Of a DNA stretch of 64,000 nucleotides, positions 1 through 11,665 are shown in pieces. Location: positions 868,001 through 932,000 of the forward strand of contig JASANH010000938.1 in assembly GCA_030248295.1 (NCBI GenBank), read 5' to 3'. This DNA comes from Mesodorylaimus sp. YZB2_4. Lineage: Eukaryota > Nematoda > Enoplea > Dorylaimida > Dorylaimidae. The stretch's first letter is position 1, and each line of letters starts with the position of its first letter. The notes beneath the pieces are model-generated. The model was not told where the DNA came from and ran no database searches. It saw only the letters and a program-made list of their open reading frames with translations. A program made the translations under genes and the position numbers.

Positions 1-1229
1 ATGTCACCAGCAGAAAGCCTGATCTTCCTGAGTTTTCTAAGCCTGGTGGTGGGAAAAATGGTGGTGCATGCTTAGCCATCTCGAAATGATTCACGCGCAC
101 TGCGTTTGTGCCAAGGGATGGAATGGGTGGAGCCAAACTCATACCAGTAAAAAATGACTAAAAATTGCACTGATAGCAAATATACGCGCACTCAGTAGGC
201 ACGCATCACATCGTCATAATAGTCTTGTCGTTTTATTGGCAGACTTCAAAAAAGGCAGGGCAATCCAGAGTTGGTCTTATAGGACTGTGCTCTCATAGGA
301 CAGTTTCGCAAAACTGACGGAGCCGCTGATCTGCAGTTCTGCACTCTTGAAACGGGTCTGCAACAGATGATCTGTTTAGTGTGGCACAAAGAAACTTGCG
401 ATGTTCACATTTCTTCACTACCGTCTTGAATCCGGAGAACAGCACACAGATCTTCTCCTTATTCCAGGAAGTGTCAGCGTAGATTTTCCGCTCGCTTTTG
501 TACGTAATCATAGTCCTCTAGCTAGTATGAGTATACTTCTCTGCTGTCTAATCGATAGCTAAGGGTAGCGGTAGGGCAGACAGCCCATGTCGGGCAGTCT
601 GGGAAACATGCTACAGCATACGACTGCACAGCCCGATTGCACCTGCCCGATGAAGGTCGCTTCCAGCGAGTGCAGAGAAAACTTTGCTTTGAAAAACTGG
701 TTTAAATAAAGAGCTTTAGGCTCCTAAAAAACCCAAATAAAGTAGAAAAGAACCATTTTCTGAGTGCTGAAGGTGCTTTGTTTTTGCGCATGTGCATTGG
801 CTGGCGCTTTCCACTCTCTCCGTCGGCAGATTGTAGACATAATTGAAAACCGAATTTGAACGGCTTATATGCAATGGCTGCAGTGGTCTGCACTTAGAAC
901 ATAAAGGCAATTACACAGGGAGTAGAGAGAAGCTAGTACCAAGTAACGGTAAGGTCACTCAGAACCGTGCTGGGCGACAAGTTATCCCACACAAAATGAA
1001 AGATGGCCGCCCCCTGTTGACATTTTTGGACCCTCGTACCACGTTTAGCAAGTCATTGTAAGACTGTCCAAGCAATTTCTTCCCGCACAGGCTGTAGTTG
1101 CGTACAACTTCGAGTTTCCGAATACATCATGATTGACAATGAGGCATTTCCATGACAAAGGCCAGATATAAATGGAAGTTGACACCTCATCACAAGTCTT
1201 CTGTGCATCCCTGCAGACCATCGTTCTGT
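1..1229. other. No gene recognised
   Basis: I see only short, unconvincing open frames with no recognisable domain, signal peptide or paired splice signals. The right end runs into the 3' end of the minus-strand membrane-protein gene. A gene continuing in from the left of the window cannot be excluded. Confidence 0.5.
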
Positions 1230-1861
1230 TCAGACGGCAGCGACGTCACTCTTCGGTCCGACTTGCACGGTGGGGTCCTCGTCTCCGGGAACGAATACTG
1301 GTGGCATGGTTGCCCCGGGCGGCGCCAGGGGTATGCGATGACTGGTCGGTGGAGGCATCTTCCTCATTTGATACCTGCCAACCAAGACACTGGTAGCCAA
1401 CACAGAGGAAGAGCGACATGCACTTACGGAATGGTTTCCTTTTCTATTTCCCCTTGGTCCACTTTAGGCATCTCGGTCTTGCCTCCCTGTTTGTTCGTTG
1501 TACCACCTGCTCCTCTGATCGACATCTGAAATCAGTGCGCGTATCTCGAAAAGATTCTACTTGCCTGAACCATCCCAAGAGGACCCGGTCGATGTCCGTC
1601 TGGACAAGTCAATGCAAAATCGAGTCAACTTACGTTTTGTTTGCCAGTTTCCACCGGGAGCTTCAGCGATTTGCCTTCCGTTCGTGGAGCTTCCTTGGCT
1701 CCGTCGTCCCCACCGCAGCAAGCGCACGCGGCAAGGACGAGCAACGTAAACAGTAGCGCCATCACGCACAAAGCCAACGTGAATAAACCGAGCACCCACG
1801 CACCCTTTCCAACCACCAGCGCGTCCAACTCCATCGATTCACTCCGATCGATCACAGCCAT
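1230..1861 (-). CDS. Small single-pass membrane protein, unknown function
   Basis: Three exons (1861-1634, 1525-1428, 1374-1230) join in frame to 156 residues ending at a TGA. Introns start GTAAG and end TTTCAG or GGCAG, and the phases (0, then 2) match across the joins. Near the N-terminus is one strong hydrophobic segment (about residues 20-43) followed by a cysteine pair, CACCGGDD. The rest is a polar cytoplasmic-type tail, then a proline-rich stretch (KMPPPTSHRIPLAPPGATMP) and an acidic end. I chose the start at MAVIDRSE because it gives a short N-terminus before the membrane helix; an upstream in-frame start at 1945 is possible. I do not recognise the family. The gene lies about 0.9 kb downstream of the tetraspanin on the same strand, so read-through or joint expression is possible but not shown. 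Confidence 0.6.
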
Positions 1862-2734
1862 TTCCCGATTTCTGATCGCTAGTCGCGAATTCCAAACCGA
1901 ACATTCGACAGCCTCCCTCAACGGACAAATAGCACACCTGGCCAAGAAGGTGCCGAGCCATAATCATATTTGACTGTACACTAAGCAGCAGATGCGCACT
2001 CATGAGTGTACAGACAACAAAAGCGAAATACGATAAAAGTACAGCGCTGTAGATGTCGGTGAAGGATGATAGGGATTAGGATTTCCTGTTTCAGGATGTC
2101 GTTATTTGATTGGGATTGCGGGCAAACTGACGGAGAGTTCCGTAAAACACACCAAAACGATGTAAGATCACATAAGAAGGCATGATCTCGTGATATGATC
2201 AAGAGAGCAAGTCCTGATTGTAAGCCACAACTGATCTGACAGCAGTTACCTTCCAGGATAGCACTGAGAGCATGCATGTGCATCCCGCCATTCAGATCCT
2301 GTAGTTCGTGATTCAGATGCGACTCCGTTTCTGATCGTGGGTTCGGCCACATTACGATGCGTCAGCAGGAGCGGGACGAACATCCCACAGAATGGCCGCC
2401 AAAGAAATCCGAAATGACTAGATAAGCTACACGCTGCAGTTTACTGGTGACACGTCTTACAGTTAGCATAAGGCATCGCGCAGCACAGTGGCAGAAGGCT
2501 CGCCGAATGGTCGAAGCAACCAATTCCCTAATCGACATAGGGCGTTAGCAAAAGTAAATTCTTAATTAATCATGTCTGATAGCTACTAAAACACCTTTAA
2601 CGCAAAGCACAGAGTAATAAAAAAACTGTGATCAAGGTTATCCAAGTTCTAAATTATAGAAATCTTTACAGTGCATCCACTCGTTCATCGGTGGTCATAC
2701 TCGTACTACATCGATAGCTCCATCGCAAATTTGG

Positions 2735-4422
2735 TCAAGCCAAATTGAAATAGGGATTATCGTCTTTCTTGCAAAACACGACGCACGAAGCGAGCATGCC
2801 GAAGAACTGAAACGCAGAGATATTTGGAAAGATGTACGTTGATATGTATATCCCCGGTGTAGGCAGCAACCACTGGCGCCGCGACCCAGACCAGCATATT
2901 TCTATTCCTCTTCTAACTTCACTTATCTCCATAATAGAAGCTAAGTGCCAAATAAAGAGGTGCCCAACCAATCAGCCTGCACGAGCAAGTACTGCGCTAC
3001 TGGACGCGGCCCCCGACTTACCAGGATGACCAAGAATCCGATTGTTCCTCCGGCCAGATATCTCATATTGGTTTGCAGGAATGACTCCACTTGTCGAACG
3101 CATCCCGTTGTGTAGATGTATCCATCCACGTTTTTCCCCATTCGTTCCACATTACCATTTAAGCATTCGGTCGAATTCTTGCAGCACGATAATGGAACCG
3201 AGTGAGTATGGTTCCGACCCCAAGCTGCATGTTCCCACGACGTGTAATTATCGGTGCCGCAGCAGCGCAACTAAACACAGACGTGGATTATTAAAAACAG
3301 AACTGCATCAAGCTTACGATTAGACTTACATGAATCTGAACAAAGTTGACTTGGTTGGTCAAAGTGTCATAGCCAGGTTGTCCATACTCATTGAACGTCG
3401 TATTCGCATCTTTATCGATCATAACATGAATTTGTCGCTTATAGACGAACACCAAAGTAATGGCCGTCACCAAGGCCACGAAAGTGAGGAAGACGAAAAC
3501 AAAGAACTGAAAAATTGCACTTATTCGCGTTGTTTCTTACGATCGAATCAATACACCTTTTTAGCGTCCGTCAAACACTTTGAATTCGAAACTCCCGCTT
3601 AGGCTGCCTATAGCTACATATGAAGGATCAGGCAGATCTGGTCATAAGCAGTCAGGCTACCGTAATCGAGGAAATTCACATTTTTGTTGACATCAAAAAG
3701 GTCTAATTAGCAATTACTTACCGTAAAAGAACACTTTCGACTTCCACCGCACGACGTAATGCAGCCACTCACTCCCGCCACCAAGAAGATGATACCGACG
3801 AAGATCATAACCACGGCCGGCACCCATGTCAAATAAGCCGTCGAGAACGAGCTAATTTGTTTGTAAGTCGCCAAAATATAACCGCCCAAACCCCACACCG
3901 CCACTGTGGCTGCCTAAAATTTAAGTAAAACGTCATTTTAAATCAGTTTATAATTTTATCTACACTTCGTTCACAGCTACAAGTACGAAGGCCACGACGA
4001 AACTCGAGGCTATTTTCAACTACCGAAACGAATGAAACATTCTAGAAAGATTTCGAAAGAATGAGCGCCCAGGCTAAAGAATCATGCCGAAAATAAAGTT
4101 TCACTGATCGTGAGTCAGGCCTACTTTCGTGCTGGTGGGCTAATTTATTCTATAAAGTTCTTCAGATAAACTATTAGGTAGAAAACTAAGAAAATGTTTG
4201 TTTCATTTGGTTTTTATAACTTCCAGGCTCCAGGCGGGAAAATGATTGTCAATTATGTGTTCCTTAGCCCTCGAGTGCGCCTTATGGTGCTTGGCTATGG
4301 ATAAAGTGTGAAATGATGAGGCAACAAATCGCGTCGATCTCACTCAAATATACCACACTTACCAAAAACAGGAAACCCAAAATGAACAATAAAGTCCTCG
4401 ACGAGCAAATAGCTAACTTCAT
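2735..4422 (-). CDS. Tetraspanin
   Basis: Five exons (4422-4363, 3913-3722, 3506-3330, 3270-3022, 2806-2735) join in frame to 249 residues, the normal tetraspanin size. The product shows TM1 at the very start (SRTLLFILGFLFL), a small loop, TM2 (AVVMIFVGIIFLVAGVSGC) with the family's short Cys-containing turn, TM3 (FFVFVFLTFVALVTAITLVF), a large extracellular loop, and TM4 (GGTIGFLVILFFGMLASCVVF). The large loop has the hallmark CCG motif (LRCCGTDNY), a second Cys pair (PLSCCKNS) and a further TGC, as expected for the disulphide-bonded EC2 domain, and several N-glycosylation sequons. Tetraspanins organise membrane protein partners into microdomains. The cytoplasmic tail is short (CKKDDNPYFNLA). 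The subfamily cannot be assigned by eye. Confidence 0.88.
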
Positions 4423-4976
4423 TTTCGCTTTTTACAATTTCAATCGTTTTAATTCAATTTCTCTTTTTAATTGACTAAATTTATCTAAAAAATAAAAATC
4501 ATTAACTTTTCGTAAAAATTAAATAGAAACCGCGCTGCCCTGCATTGCGCACGGCCCATACAGCCCCTGAGCTAATAACATAGCTGGGCAAATATAAACA
4601 TCGCAAAAGTTCAACAAGTTCCCTACGAATACGAGTGACACACCGAAGGAAGATCACGTTGCTGGCTCCGTTCCGCTCGCCCACAAAACAGAACAGAAAA
4701 TATGCGGGGCGGGCACGGAGCACAGTCGACTACAGTAAGATGGGCAACAGCTGACACCAACACCATAAAAGGCAATTGAGGAAATTCAAAATGGGATTTT
4801 TAAAGAATATTTGAATAACAAAACTGATGCAAAACAGAATTGATTCATGCTGAATAAATATACGCAAAAAAGTACTTCCACGATTCACAGGAGTAGAAGC
4901 AGAATATGCACAAGCCAATAGAAAAAGTTTTACTTTCAATTTCAAAAACTAACAAAAATTCGAAAAAGGAGATGAA

Positions 4977-6377
4977 CTAAGACGGAGCTGAAACGGACCT
5001 GGAAAATCGCTTCTGGCCCGTTTCATAGTTTACCATATGTTCACTAATTTTGTTAAAAATTCGATCTATGGATGGTTCTCGAATAAAGTGATCAACGTAT
5101 TTGCCGTCAGGATTGATCACATAGATTACCACGGTGTGATCCACCTGCAAAAAAACATCAGCAGTCTTGACTCACAATCAGAGCCAGTAATGAATGAAGG
5201 CACTCACGATGTAATCTCCATCAGGATCTTTTGGACCAAGGCCAAAGTATACTCGAAACTTTTTGCAAACAGCTTTCACTTGATCGACTGTGCCTCCGAG
5301 ACCCAGCAATTTCGGTGAATATTCTAAAACAAAGAAGGGACAAGTAGATAGAGGTCAACAAAACAAAAAAGCAATTTTCTTCTCGCATTTTCTGCTGTCC
5401 TCATTTCTGATTTTCGAATCCATGACTGTTGTTTCTAATCTACTGGTTTTTCTGTTTTTGTGGAAATTTTGCAAAGCACATGTACCTCTATCTCAATGTA
5501 CTGCAGAAAGAAGTAAAAAACATTCGCCAACTCGGCTACATACATACCTTGGCAATACTTCTTCATTTTGTCTGGGGTATCTCGAACGGGATCCACCGTG
5601 AAGAATAATGGAGTGGCTTTCGGCAATTTCGGATCGTTATCTACAAATTAGTAGATTTTACGATGACAGGACTGAAGTCAAGCATCACTTTAAAGAAGTG
5701 ACCTTCAGAGCTGAAGGATTATCTGTCAGAATATTGAGGGGACTTCTTTCTAGAAGTTTCAACGTGTTCCGAAGCACAGCACTCACCTATTCTCTCAATA
5801 ATCTTGACCAACTTCTCCAATTCTTCCGGACAAATATCAGGACAATGAGTGAATCCAAAGTAAATCAAAACCCATTTTCCCAGGAAATCCTTATCAGTTC
5901 TGACATTGTTGTTAAAATCGACCAACTCCCACGTCCCGCCGATTTGGGGCGTCCCGAATCCAGCTTCTAATCGTTTTCTTTTGGCATCAGCCATTTCTGA
6001 AATAATCAAGATTGCTCTGCGAACGAGTAAGTTGAAGTAAGACACGACACGACACGACGCAACTTACGACTCGAGTAACGTCGAGTCGTAAGTTGAATCT
6101 GTATGAAAAATTCACCAAAGCTCATTACGTTTTCGTGTCCGTTGAATGTACCAATAAACGCCAAATCCCAACGAGAAACCAACTCCCATGCTTAAGAAGA
6201 AGTTTCTCCATGATGACGGCTGAAAAAGGTCAGGTTCTAAGAAAAAACTTGACCAAATCAAAATAAGACAAACGCGCTGCTTACCCCAAACTTTCGTTTC
6301 TGGTCTTTGGGCGATTGAGACTCCGATGCCAAATAACGCTGCCCGATACAAGTTCTTTGTGCAGGAACAGGCCGTAC
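4977..6377 (-). CDS. SCO1: SCO1/SCO2-type mitochondrial copper chaperone (5' end incomplete)
   Basis: Six exons (6377-6285, 6219-6129, 5996-5787, 5640-5548, 5323-5208, 5144-4977) join in frame to 256 residues plus a start that I could not find. The first exon encodes a basic, mitochondrial presequence-like segment, the second a single membrane anchor ([17 protein letters not shown]). The rest is the thioredoxin-like SCO domain: [28 protein letters not shown] with the copper-binding CxxxC pair, [13 protein letters not shown], and the copper-binding histidine in [23 protein letters not shown] proteins deliver copper to the Cu-A site of cytochrome c oxidase subunit II in the inner membrane. The frame hits a stop upstream of 6377 after an acceptor-like TTCAG, so a further 5' coding exon must lie to the right. 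Confidence 0.93.
6060..6095. repeat. Perfect 15-bp inverted repeat in a SCO1 intron
   Basis: Arms at 6060-6074 and 6081-6095 are exact reverse complements (CAACTTACGACTCGA) around a six-base loop. They lie in the roughly 130-base intron between SCO1 exons 2 and 3, next to short tandem CACGA repeats. Function unknown. Confidence 0.8.
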
Positions 6378-7541
6378 CTGAACATAAAAAGCTGGAAGCT
6401 AGAAATTTATTGCGGAAATGAGCTTAGAGAACTGGAGAAAGGGTGGCTAGACCTAGCGAAATGATCAAACAGATACTTTATCGGCTGACTGAGAGCTCCA
6501 TGACCACAAAAACTGGTATGTACTGTATTCTAGAAAGTGTAAGCCGATAATTCCATTTTGTAACTTTAGCACTTTTTTTGAAACGCAACTGACCAAAAAT
6601 GTTGAGAATGGTCAGAAACCCCAGGCTTTTTTGGGACACAGTAAGATTCACTCATACTCCCGACTCCAGCTCTCCTAGTTTAACAATCAAAAAAGAAAAA
6701 CGTATGCGAATGAAATATCTCTTTTTTTTCGTTTAGCCCCTTATGTACTGTAAGTGCATCACACATTTAGGGTTTTCAACACTCACAGCGCCCGAGAGGG
6801 CCCTTGTATAACGCGTCTAAGAATAGTAATTGTGCCCAAAAATTGATCGCGTACACGATTTTCCATGCTCTACATTACGTAGGTGTACCTACAGTACCGA
6901 GCACGAGAGCGCAAACAGCTTTCTAGAGTCTGTCAAAGTCTAGCTAGGTACAGATAGAGACGAGAGCAGCAAGTACACTTCTCAAACAACAAATTCTTAT
7001 TGTTACCAGCAAATAAGTCAGTTGCTTTGATCGAATCGAAAGAGAACAGCGAAATGGAGTTGCAATCGAACGAATCATTATTCGACAAGAAAGTCCTGAA
7101 ACAAATGCAGTTGCCATTATGATACCGCCATAGTACCTACGTGTTTCATATAATGCTATCTAAAATCAGCCTCGACAAGGTGTTCTAAATTCTGAAAATA
7201 TGATAAAGACTCTAGTTTCTAGTGCTCGCAATTTTTCCTCATCACAAAAATGTTACGAGGAAAATTTCTTTTTCCTCCTGAGTTTTGCTCGCCACTGCTT
7301 CCCGCTAATTGCAGACAGTTTTTCTGTAAATATTGGCGGGAAATTTAAGTATTAGCCGAGGCATTGCTGTTCCGATTTGTGTTCCTCACACTATATCCTA
7401 CCACTAATTGTGAATCAAACACCTCGGTATTCTCTCAATATATTCACCGCGATATAAGCTATTTATTCGAAGACCATCAGCTCTACGGTATTGGTCCACA
7501 GTAGCACTGGTGCTGAAATCGGACTGCTGCTGCCATAGGTC
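6378..7541. other. SCO1 upstream region
   Basis: This stretch should hold the missing first coding exon and promoter of SCO1 on the minus strand. I could not fix a start codon with a matching donor. No other gene is visible. Confidence 0.5.
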
Positions 7542-7997
7542 ATGTATGCCCACAGAGCGGCCGCGGTGGTGCAGCGGTTCGGCATTCGTCTCTCCGTATT
7601 GCTTGGGAGCGAGCTGCTGGACTCGTCCCGGGTTCGATCCCCGGTGATGGAGGCGCTTTGCGAACCATAGACCTTCGCTGACCTTGCACGCCAGGCTTAG
7701 GATGACTCATCCGGTACCGTCGAGGTGCTCCGAGTGGAGAGACGGAAGCCAAACGAGTAGGTTCGGTTCACAGCCCACCCACCATCGTCCGTGGAAGTCG
7801 GTGCCCAGTCCAGGCTGCCCTCTCGTGGAGGTGCTCCTAGTAGAGACGCGCACAAGGCCGCTGCCGTGAGAACTGGTCACCTTGCTTATCATATCATAAC
7901 TGCTCGCCGGCTATAGGCAAAACGTGTTGGAAGTCCCGTGGGGAACTGGGGCGGTGGGGCCAAACCCACAAAACTTTAAAAAATGTATGCCCACAGA
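7542..7997 (+). mobile_element. tRNA-derived SINE with target-site duplication
   Basis: A 426-base element (7557-7982) is bounded by an exact 15-base direct repeat, ATGTATGCCCACAGA, at 7542-7556 and 7983-7997. Its left end looks like an RNA polymerase III promoter: an A-box-like TGGTGCAGCGG at 7567-7577 and a canonical B box GGTTCGATCC at 7631-7640, the latter inside a perfect T-arm (CCGGG, loop, CCCGG). The right end is A-rich (CAAAACTTTAAAAA). There is no coding capacity. This is the classic form of a short retroposon mobilised by LINE machinery. The exact duplication suggests a fairly young insertion. The body is not similar to anything I recognise. Confidence 0.85.
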
Positions 7998-8252
7998 AAA
8001 TATGCAAATCTTCCCTTGTATCCCCGGTCAGCGTCCTTTGAAGTCCTTTAGCCCCTGACTTATTTACTTGGGGGTAAATCTGCTGTGAAATATCACAGGC
8101 ACCTACAATAACTTTGTCATAAGATAGCGCCCACATTTTCTCTGTCCTTTCTTATTTTTATTGCTATCACTAACGAAAATGCAGGGGCCAACATAGGCAA
8201 TACACCAGGCCTGTATGAACTCCTGCGAGCCCCTCATTGCATCCCCTGGATA

Positions 8253-8363
8253 GGACCCTGAAATTCTATAGTCCTAAGGGAGGGTTTACAGCATTCATAA
8301 GATAAATGGTAAATTTGACTAATCTCAGGACAGGAGTGCGGGTTCGATTCTCGCTCGGGGTCC
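8253..8363 (+). repeat. tRNA-like sequence (tRNA pseudogene or SINE head)
   Basis: The ends GGACCCT and GGGGTCC can pair as a 7-bp acceptor stem. Just before the 3' end, GCGGG-TTCGATT-CTCGC forms a five-pair T-arm with a B box. The 111-base span is too long for a normal tRNA and I could not fold clear D and anticodon arms, so I read it as a decayed tRNA or a SINE head rather than a working gene. Confidence 0.4.
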
Positions 8364-9067
8364 GCCTGTTAGACATGGGATCCGATTTTGAGGGCTGACA
8401 TTGAGAATGTGGAACGTGCCCAGTGAAATGCTTTCTGTCTTATCAGCAACGATTGGTCCAATGAATAGAATGAATTTTTCAGTTGGCATGGGAGCTTCTA
8501 TCTCATCGTCAGAAGCGAAAGGAACTGAAGCTAGTTCAATGTCATACTTATTTCCACGCTAGGCACATTACCCGAATGCTCGTTTTAGGAACCTGTTAGG
8601 AGGATGAGTTTAGGATGAACAAAGCACATTCACTGTTTTTGCCTGCAAATGTTATTAGGACAAGACTTTCGAGCATTCGACCATTATTTTATGGAACAAA
8701 CCGGGTCCTGATTTGGCATGGACACATATATAGCACTGATATCTGCCGGGCGTCGATTTTTGATGCAAGTGAGTATTCTTTGACCTAATGTTGTTTCCTG
8801 CGTGCCCCATGATCATAGTGCGCCGAAGCGTTTACCAGGAATAAACAGTATCAGTTGTATTTTTTATTTTATTTCTATTTATTGACCTGTTGTTTCAGAT
8901 CCTCATCTTTGACCAAATGTGAGTTCACCGAAGAACCAACCTCTGTGTCCCGCCTGCCACCTCTCATCATTGCATGCGCAATATTTTTATTCGACCGCTC
9001 GTTTGGTGACTTTCCAACAAACTCATACTGACAGTAAGTTTGCCCCAGTAAGTGCGCTCATAGCTTT

Positions 9068-9135
9068 ATGGCTATACTATATGTGATAAATCATTTGTGA
9101 TCATGTGATTTATCACATATATGTATCATAGCCAT
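9068..9135. repeat. Long imperfect hairpin, A+T rich
   Basis: A perfect 15-bp inner stem (9079-9093 with 9106-9120) surrounds a 12-base loop. A second, nearly perfect outer stem (ATGGCTATAC at 9068-9077 with GTATCATAGCCAT at 9123-9135) continues it after small bulges. The total stem of about 25 bp and overall length of 68 are in the size range of an animal microRNA precursor; a small palindromic repeat is the alternative. Confidence 0.6.
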
Positions 9136-10447
9136 GTGTAGCTCTGTAGGTCGCAGCATGCGTAGCTTGAACTTAAAACATGTCACCTCTTTTCTGGCAC
9201 CCAAAACCGGCCTCCACAGTGCTTTTGCCTCTACTGTACGCATCTATGAGCTTTGTTTGTAGCTCGATTCGATTAGGTTGTTTGTTTTTGGACTGCAGTA
9301 TCTCACAAAATCCTAACATCGTACGCGATTGGCAAAAATGCTTTTGATCCTGCTAGGACTTTTTGAAGGATTGGCAGCTGATCACTGCCATCATTAGCAT
9401 TAACAACAGGCTTGAGCGAAAAACAAGCTAGTGATCAACCTCACCCCCAGAAATTAGACTCTCATGGTCACGTATTAAAGTACGATTCCCTCTGACGTGT
9501 GCATACCATATTCGATCAGGGAGCCAGGCCTAATCCACGGTTCTGGGGCCCAACTCAGAGAGCAAATAGGCATGTAAATGGGATGCGAGCCTAGAAGCTC
9601 TAGATTCACGGTCGGCCAGTTCGATTCAGACCACTGTCACAAACTAATTCAAAGAGAGGCCCGATAATTTGAATACGAGCCGTCAAAAAAGCGTGCACTA
9701 AAATGAACTCGGCGCGCAAGCTGGTTCGATGATGTTAGCTCGAAATTTTAATAGGCAGAATGTGCACTGATGCAAATTGTTGCTAGTACACAATAAAAGA
9801 AAAAATTTTTGCATTTGGCAACTTGCGTCATTCAAAAACGAACATATTTCAAAAACTTTGCACTTTATCGAGAAGAGATGGTGCAAGAAAGACCGAAATG
9901 GTGGGTACCTGGGGTCTCCTCGAACCATAGAAGGCTATGCATTGGTCCCCTTGACACCAACGAGCCCGGATTGAGTAAATCTTATTCCCTTTAAAATGGG
10001 CGAGCAGCATCACCAATCCGTCCCATGTAGTTTTCAAGAATTCCCTCACGCAGTTTTTGATAGACTCTGGAAAAAGAACCATGAACGTAGAAGGCAAATT
10101 GGACCTCGTCCGGTCGTTTTCCCTTTTCTCTTTTTCAATAAAGCAGTGCCGGTCGGCCAGCCTTACATGGCCTACTCATCAGCATTCACGACGCGGGCAG
10201 CCCACATTGACTTCCATAATGAATAGGGCAAATAGTTTTTTCCGCTTCTTACACAGATGAGCGCGGGTTTTAGGTTCTCGGCTTTCTTTCTTTACAAGCT
10301 TCGTTTTCAGGCCATCTTAGACGAACTGGGTTCTCATCCAGTCAATCTTTATTGAACGGCTCAACAAACTGGGCCATCTCCCTCGATGTGAGCTAATAAT
10401 CCGGCTCGTCCTTATCAGCCCCATTATCCGAGACAGAATCATTGGCC

Positions 10448-11665
10448 ATGTCTAACCTGTACCACACGGTCGTGGCGCCCCCACTCGAGGCTTGTGCCAG
10501 TCGCGAAGAAGCTGCTCTCGAGTCGATGTCGTTTTGGATAAACGGAATTTTGACCCTGGCCTTGGTCATGCTGGGCATCACTGGTAATTTAATTATGATC
10601 GCTTCTTTGCGATGCAACACGAAACGATGGCTGCCACTTTATTACTACTTTATGACATTCGCCATTTGGAACACGACCCTTTTACTGGCCACTGTGGTCT
10701 TCTATTGCTTATCGGCCTTGCACCTCAGCCAAGACAGATACTACGGAAGTCCCCTTCTGGCCCACCTGAACATCGTTGGATATCCGTTCGCCAACAGCGG
10801 CATGACAGCGTCCGTGTGGCTAGTGCTGTGCTTGACTTTGGAAAGGGCCTTGGTCGTATGCCGACCTTTGGAACGATTTGTGGCCGAGACCAAACGGAGA
10901 GCCAAATTGGTCACGTTGGCCATAAGTATTTTGGCTCCGCTTTACAGCCTACCACTTTTCTTCGAGCTCCGTGTGATAGAAGTAGACGAAAAGGAGAATC
11001 TCACCAATTCCAGTGTCGAGCATTTATACGATGTGGTCAAGACGGGTCTGCGCGATAACGCTACTTATAAAATCCTATATCGCATAGTGTGCAATCTCCT
11101 CTTTTTATCTTTGGTGCCTTTTGTCATCGTGATCGCACTCAGCGTTCGAATCGTGTGCGTGATTCGGAAACGTGCTGAGGGAGGCGATCGATGTCCGGCG
11201 CCTTGTCTTACCGGCTCGCCTCGTTTGAAATCGGAGGCGCTCTTGTCGAATTATAATTCCTGCGCACCACTGATCGTGAGACGTGATGCGAATGGGAATC
11301 GGCAAGGGGACTCGTCTCGAGGGCGGTGTCACATACGCTCCGCCTGCGAACATATCCATCGAACGCACGTGACACTGACCGTGCTGGCTGTCAAGTATGT
11401 CATCTGCTACACATTACCAACTTTACTGAACATTCTCGAATTGCTGGTAGAGCCCAAGTCCCTGCGCGAGATGGGCGTGGGAATACTCGTCGATCTGAGT
11501 GACCTTATGGTGGTGGCCGATGGCGCCTTAAACGCTTTCGTCTATTTTTCATGGCGACGGAAGATCCAGTTGCGCGGGTTGAGTTTTCGAAGTAAAAACA
11601 AAGCTGCTCAAAGGCAGAGAAATAAAAAGACAACATCTCTATGCGATGATGATAACAAAAAATAA
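10448..11665 (+). CDS. FMRFamide-receptor-like class A GPCR (intronless)
   Basis: One uninterrupted frame of 405 residues. Seven hydrophobic segments are visible: TM1 in FWINGILTLALVMLGITGN, TM2 in YYYFMTFAIWNTTLLLATV, TM3 ending LTLERALVVCRP, TM4 in LVTLAISILAPLYSLPLFF, TM5 in LLFLSLVPFVIVIALSVRIV, TM6 in VKYVICYTLPTLLNILELL and TM7 in LMVVADGALNAFVYFSWRRK. The layout and wording (ERxLVVCRPL, LPLFFELRVIEV) resemble FMRFamide and related invertebrate peptide receptors. The DRY motif is ERA and the TM7 NPxxY is NAFVY. I used the ATG at 10448. A basic loop of about 80 residues separates TM5 from TM6. An AATAAA overlaps the stop codon. It has a convergent paralogue at 13344-14630. The ligand is unknown. 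Confidence 0.85.
   Translation: MSNLYHTVVAPPLEACASREEAALESMSFWINGILTLALVMLGITGNLIMIASLRCNTKRWLPLYYYFMTFAIWNTTLLLATVVFYCLSALHLSQDRYYGSPLLAHLNIVGYPFANSGMTASVWLVLCLTLERALVVCRPLERFVAETKRRAKLVTLAISILAPLYSLPLFFELRVIEVDEKENLTNSSVEHLYDVVKTGLRDNATYKILYRIVCNLLFLSLVPFVIVIALSVRIVCVIRKRAEGGDRCPAPCLTGSPRLKSEALLSNYNSCAPLIVRRDANGNRQGDSSRGRCHIRSACEHIHRTHVTLTVLAVKYVICYTLPTLLNILELLVEPKSLREMGVGILVDLSDLMVVADGALNAFVYFSWRRKIQLRGLSFRSKNKAAQRQRNKKTTSLCDDDNKK

Larger units (their letters stand above)
7998..10447. other. Intergenic region with tRNA-like fragments and a long hairpin
   Basis: No protein gene is convincing here. It holds a tRNA-like sequence at 8253-8363, a long A+T-rich hairpin at 9068-9135, and a B-box-like GTTCGATTC within 9625-9640. 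It also contains the promoter side of the GPCR gene starting at 10448. Confidence 0.5.

Noticed and set aside
8253-8363. Functional tRNA gene
   Set aside because: The acceptor and T stems pair, but the middle is too long and lacks clear D and anticodon arms.
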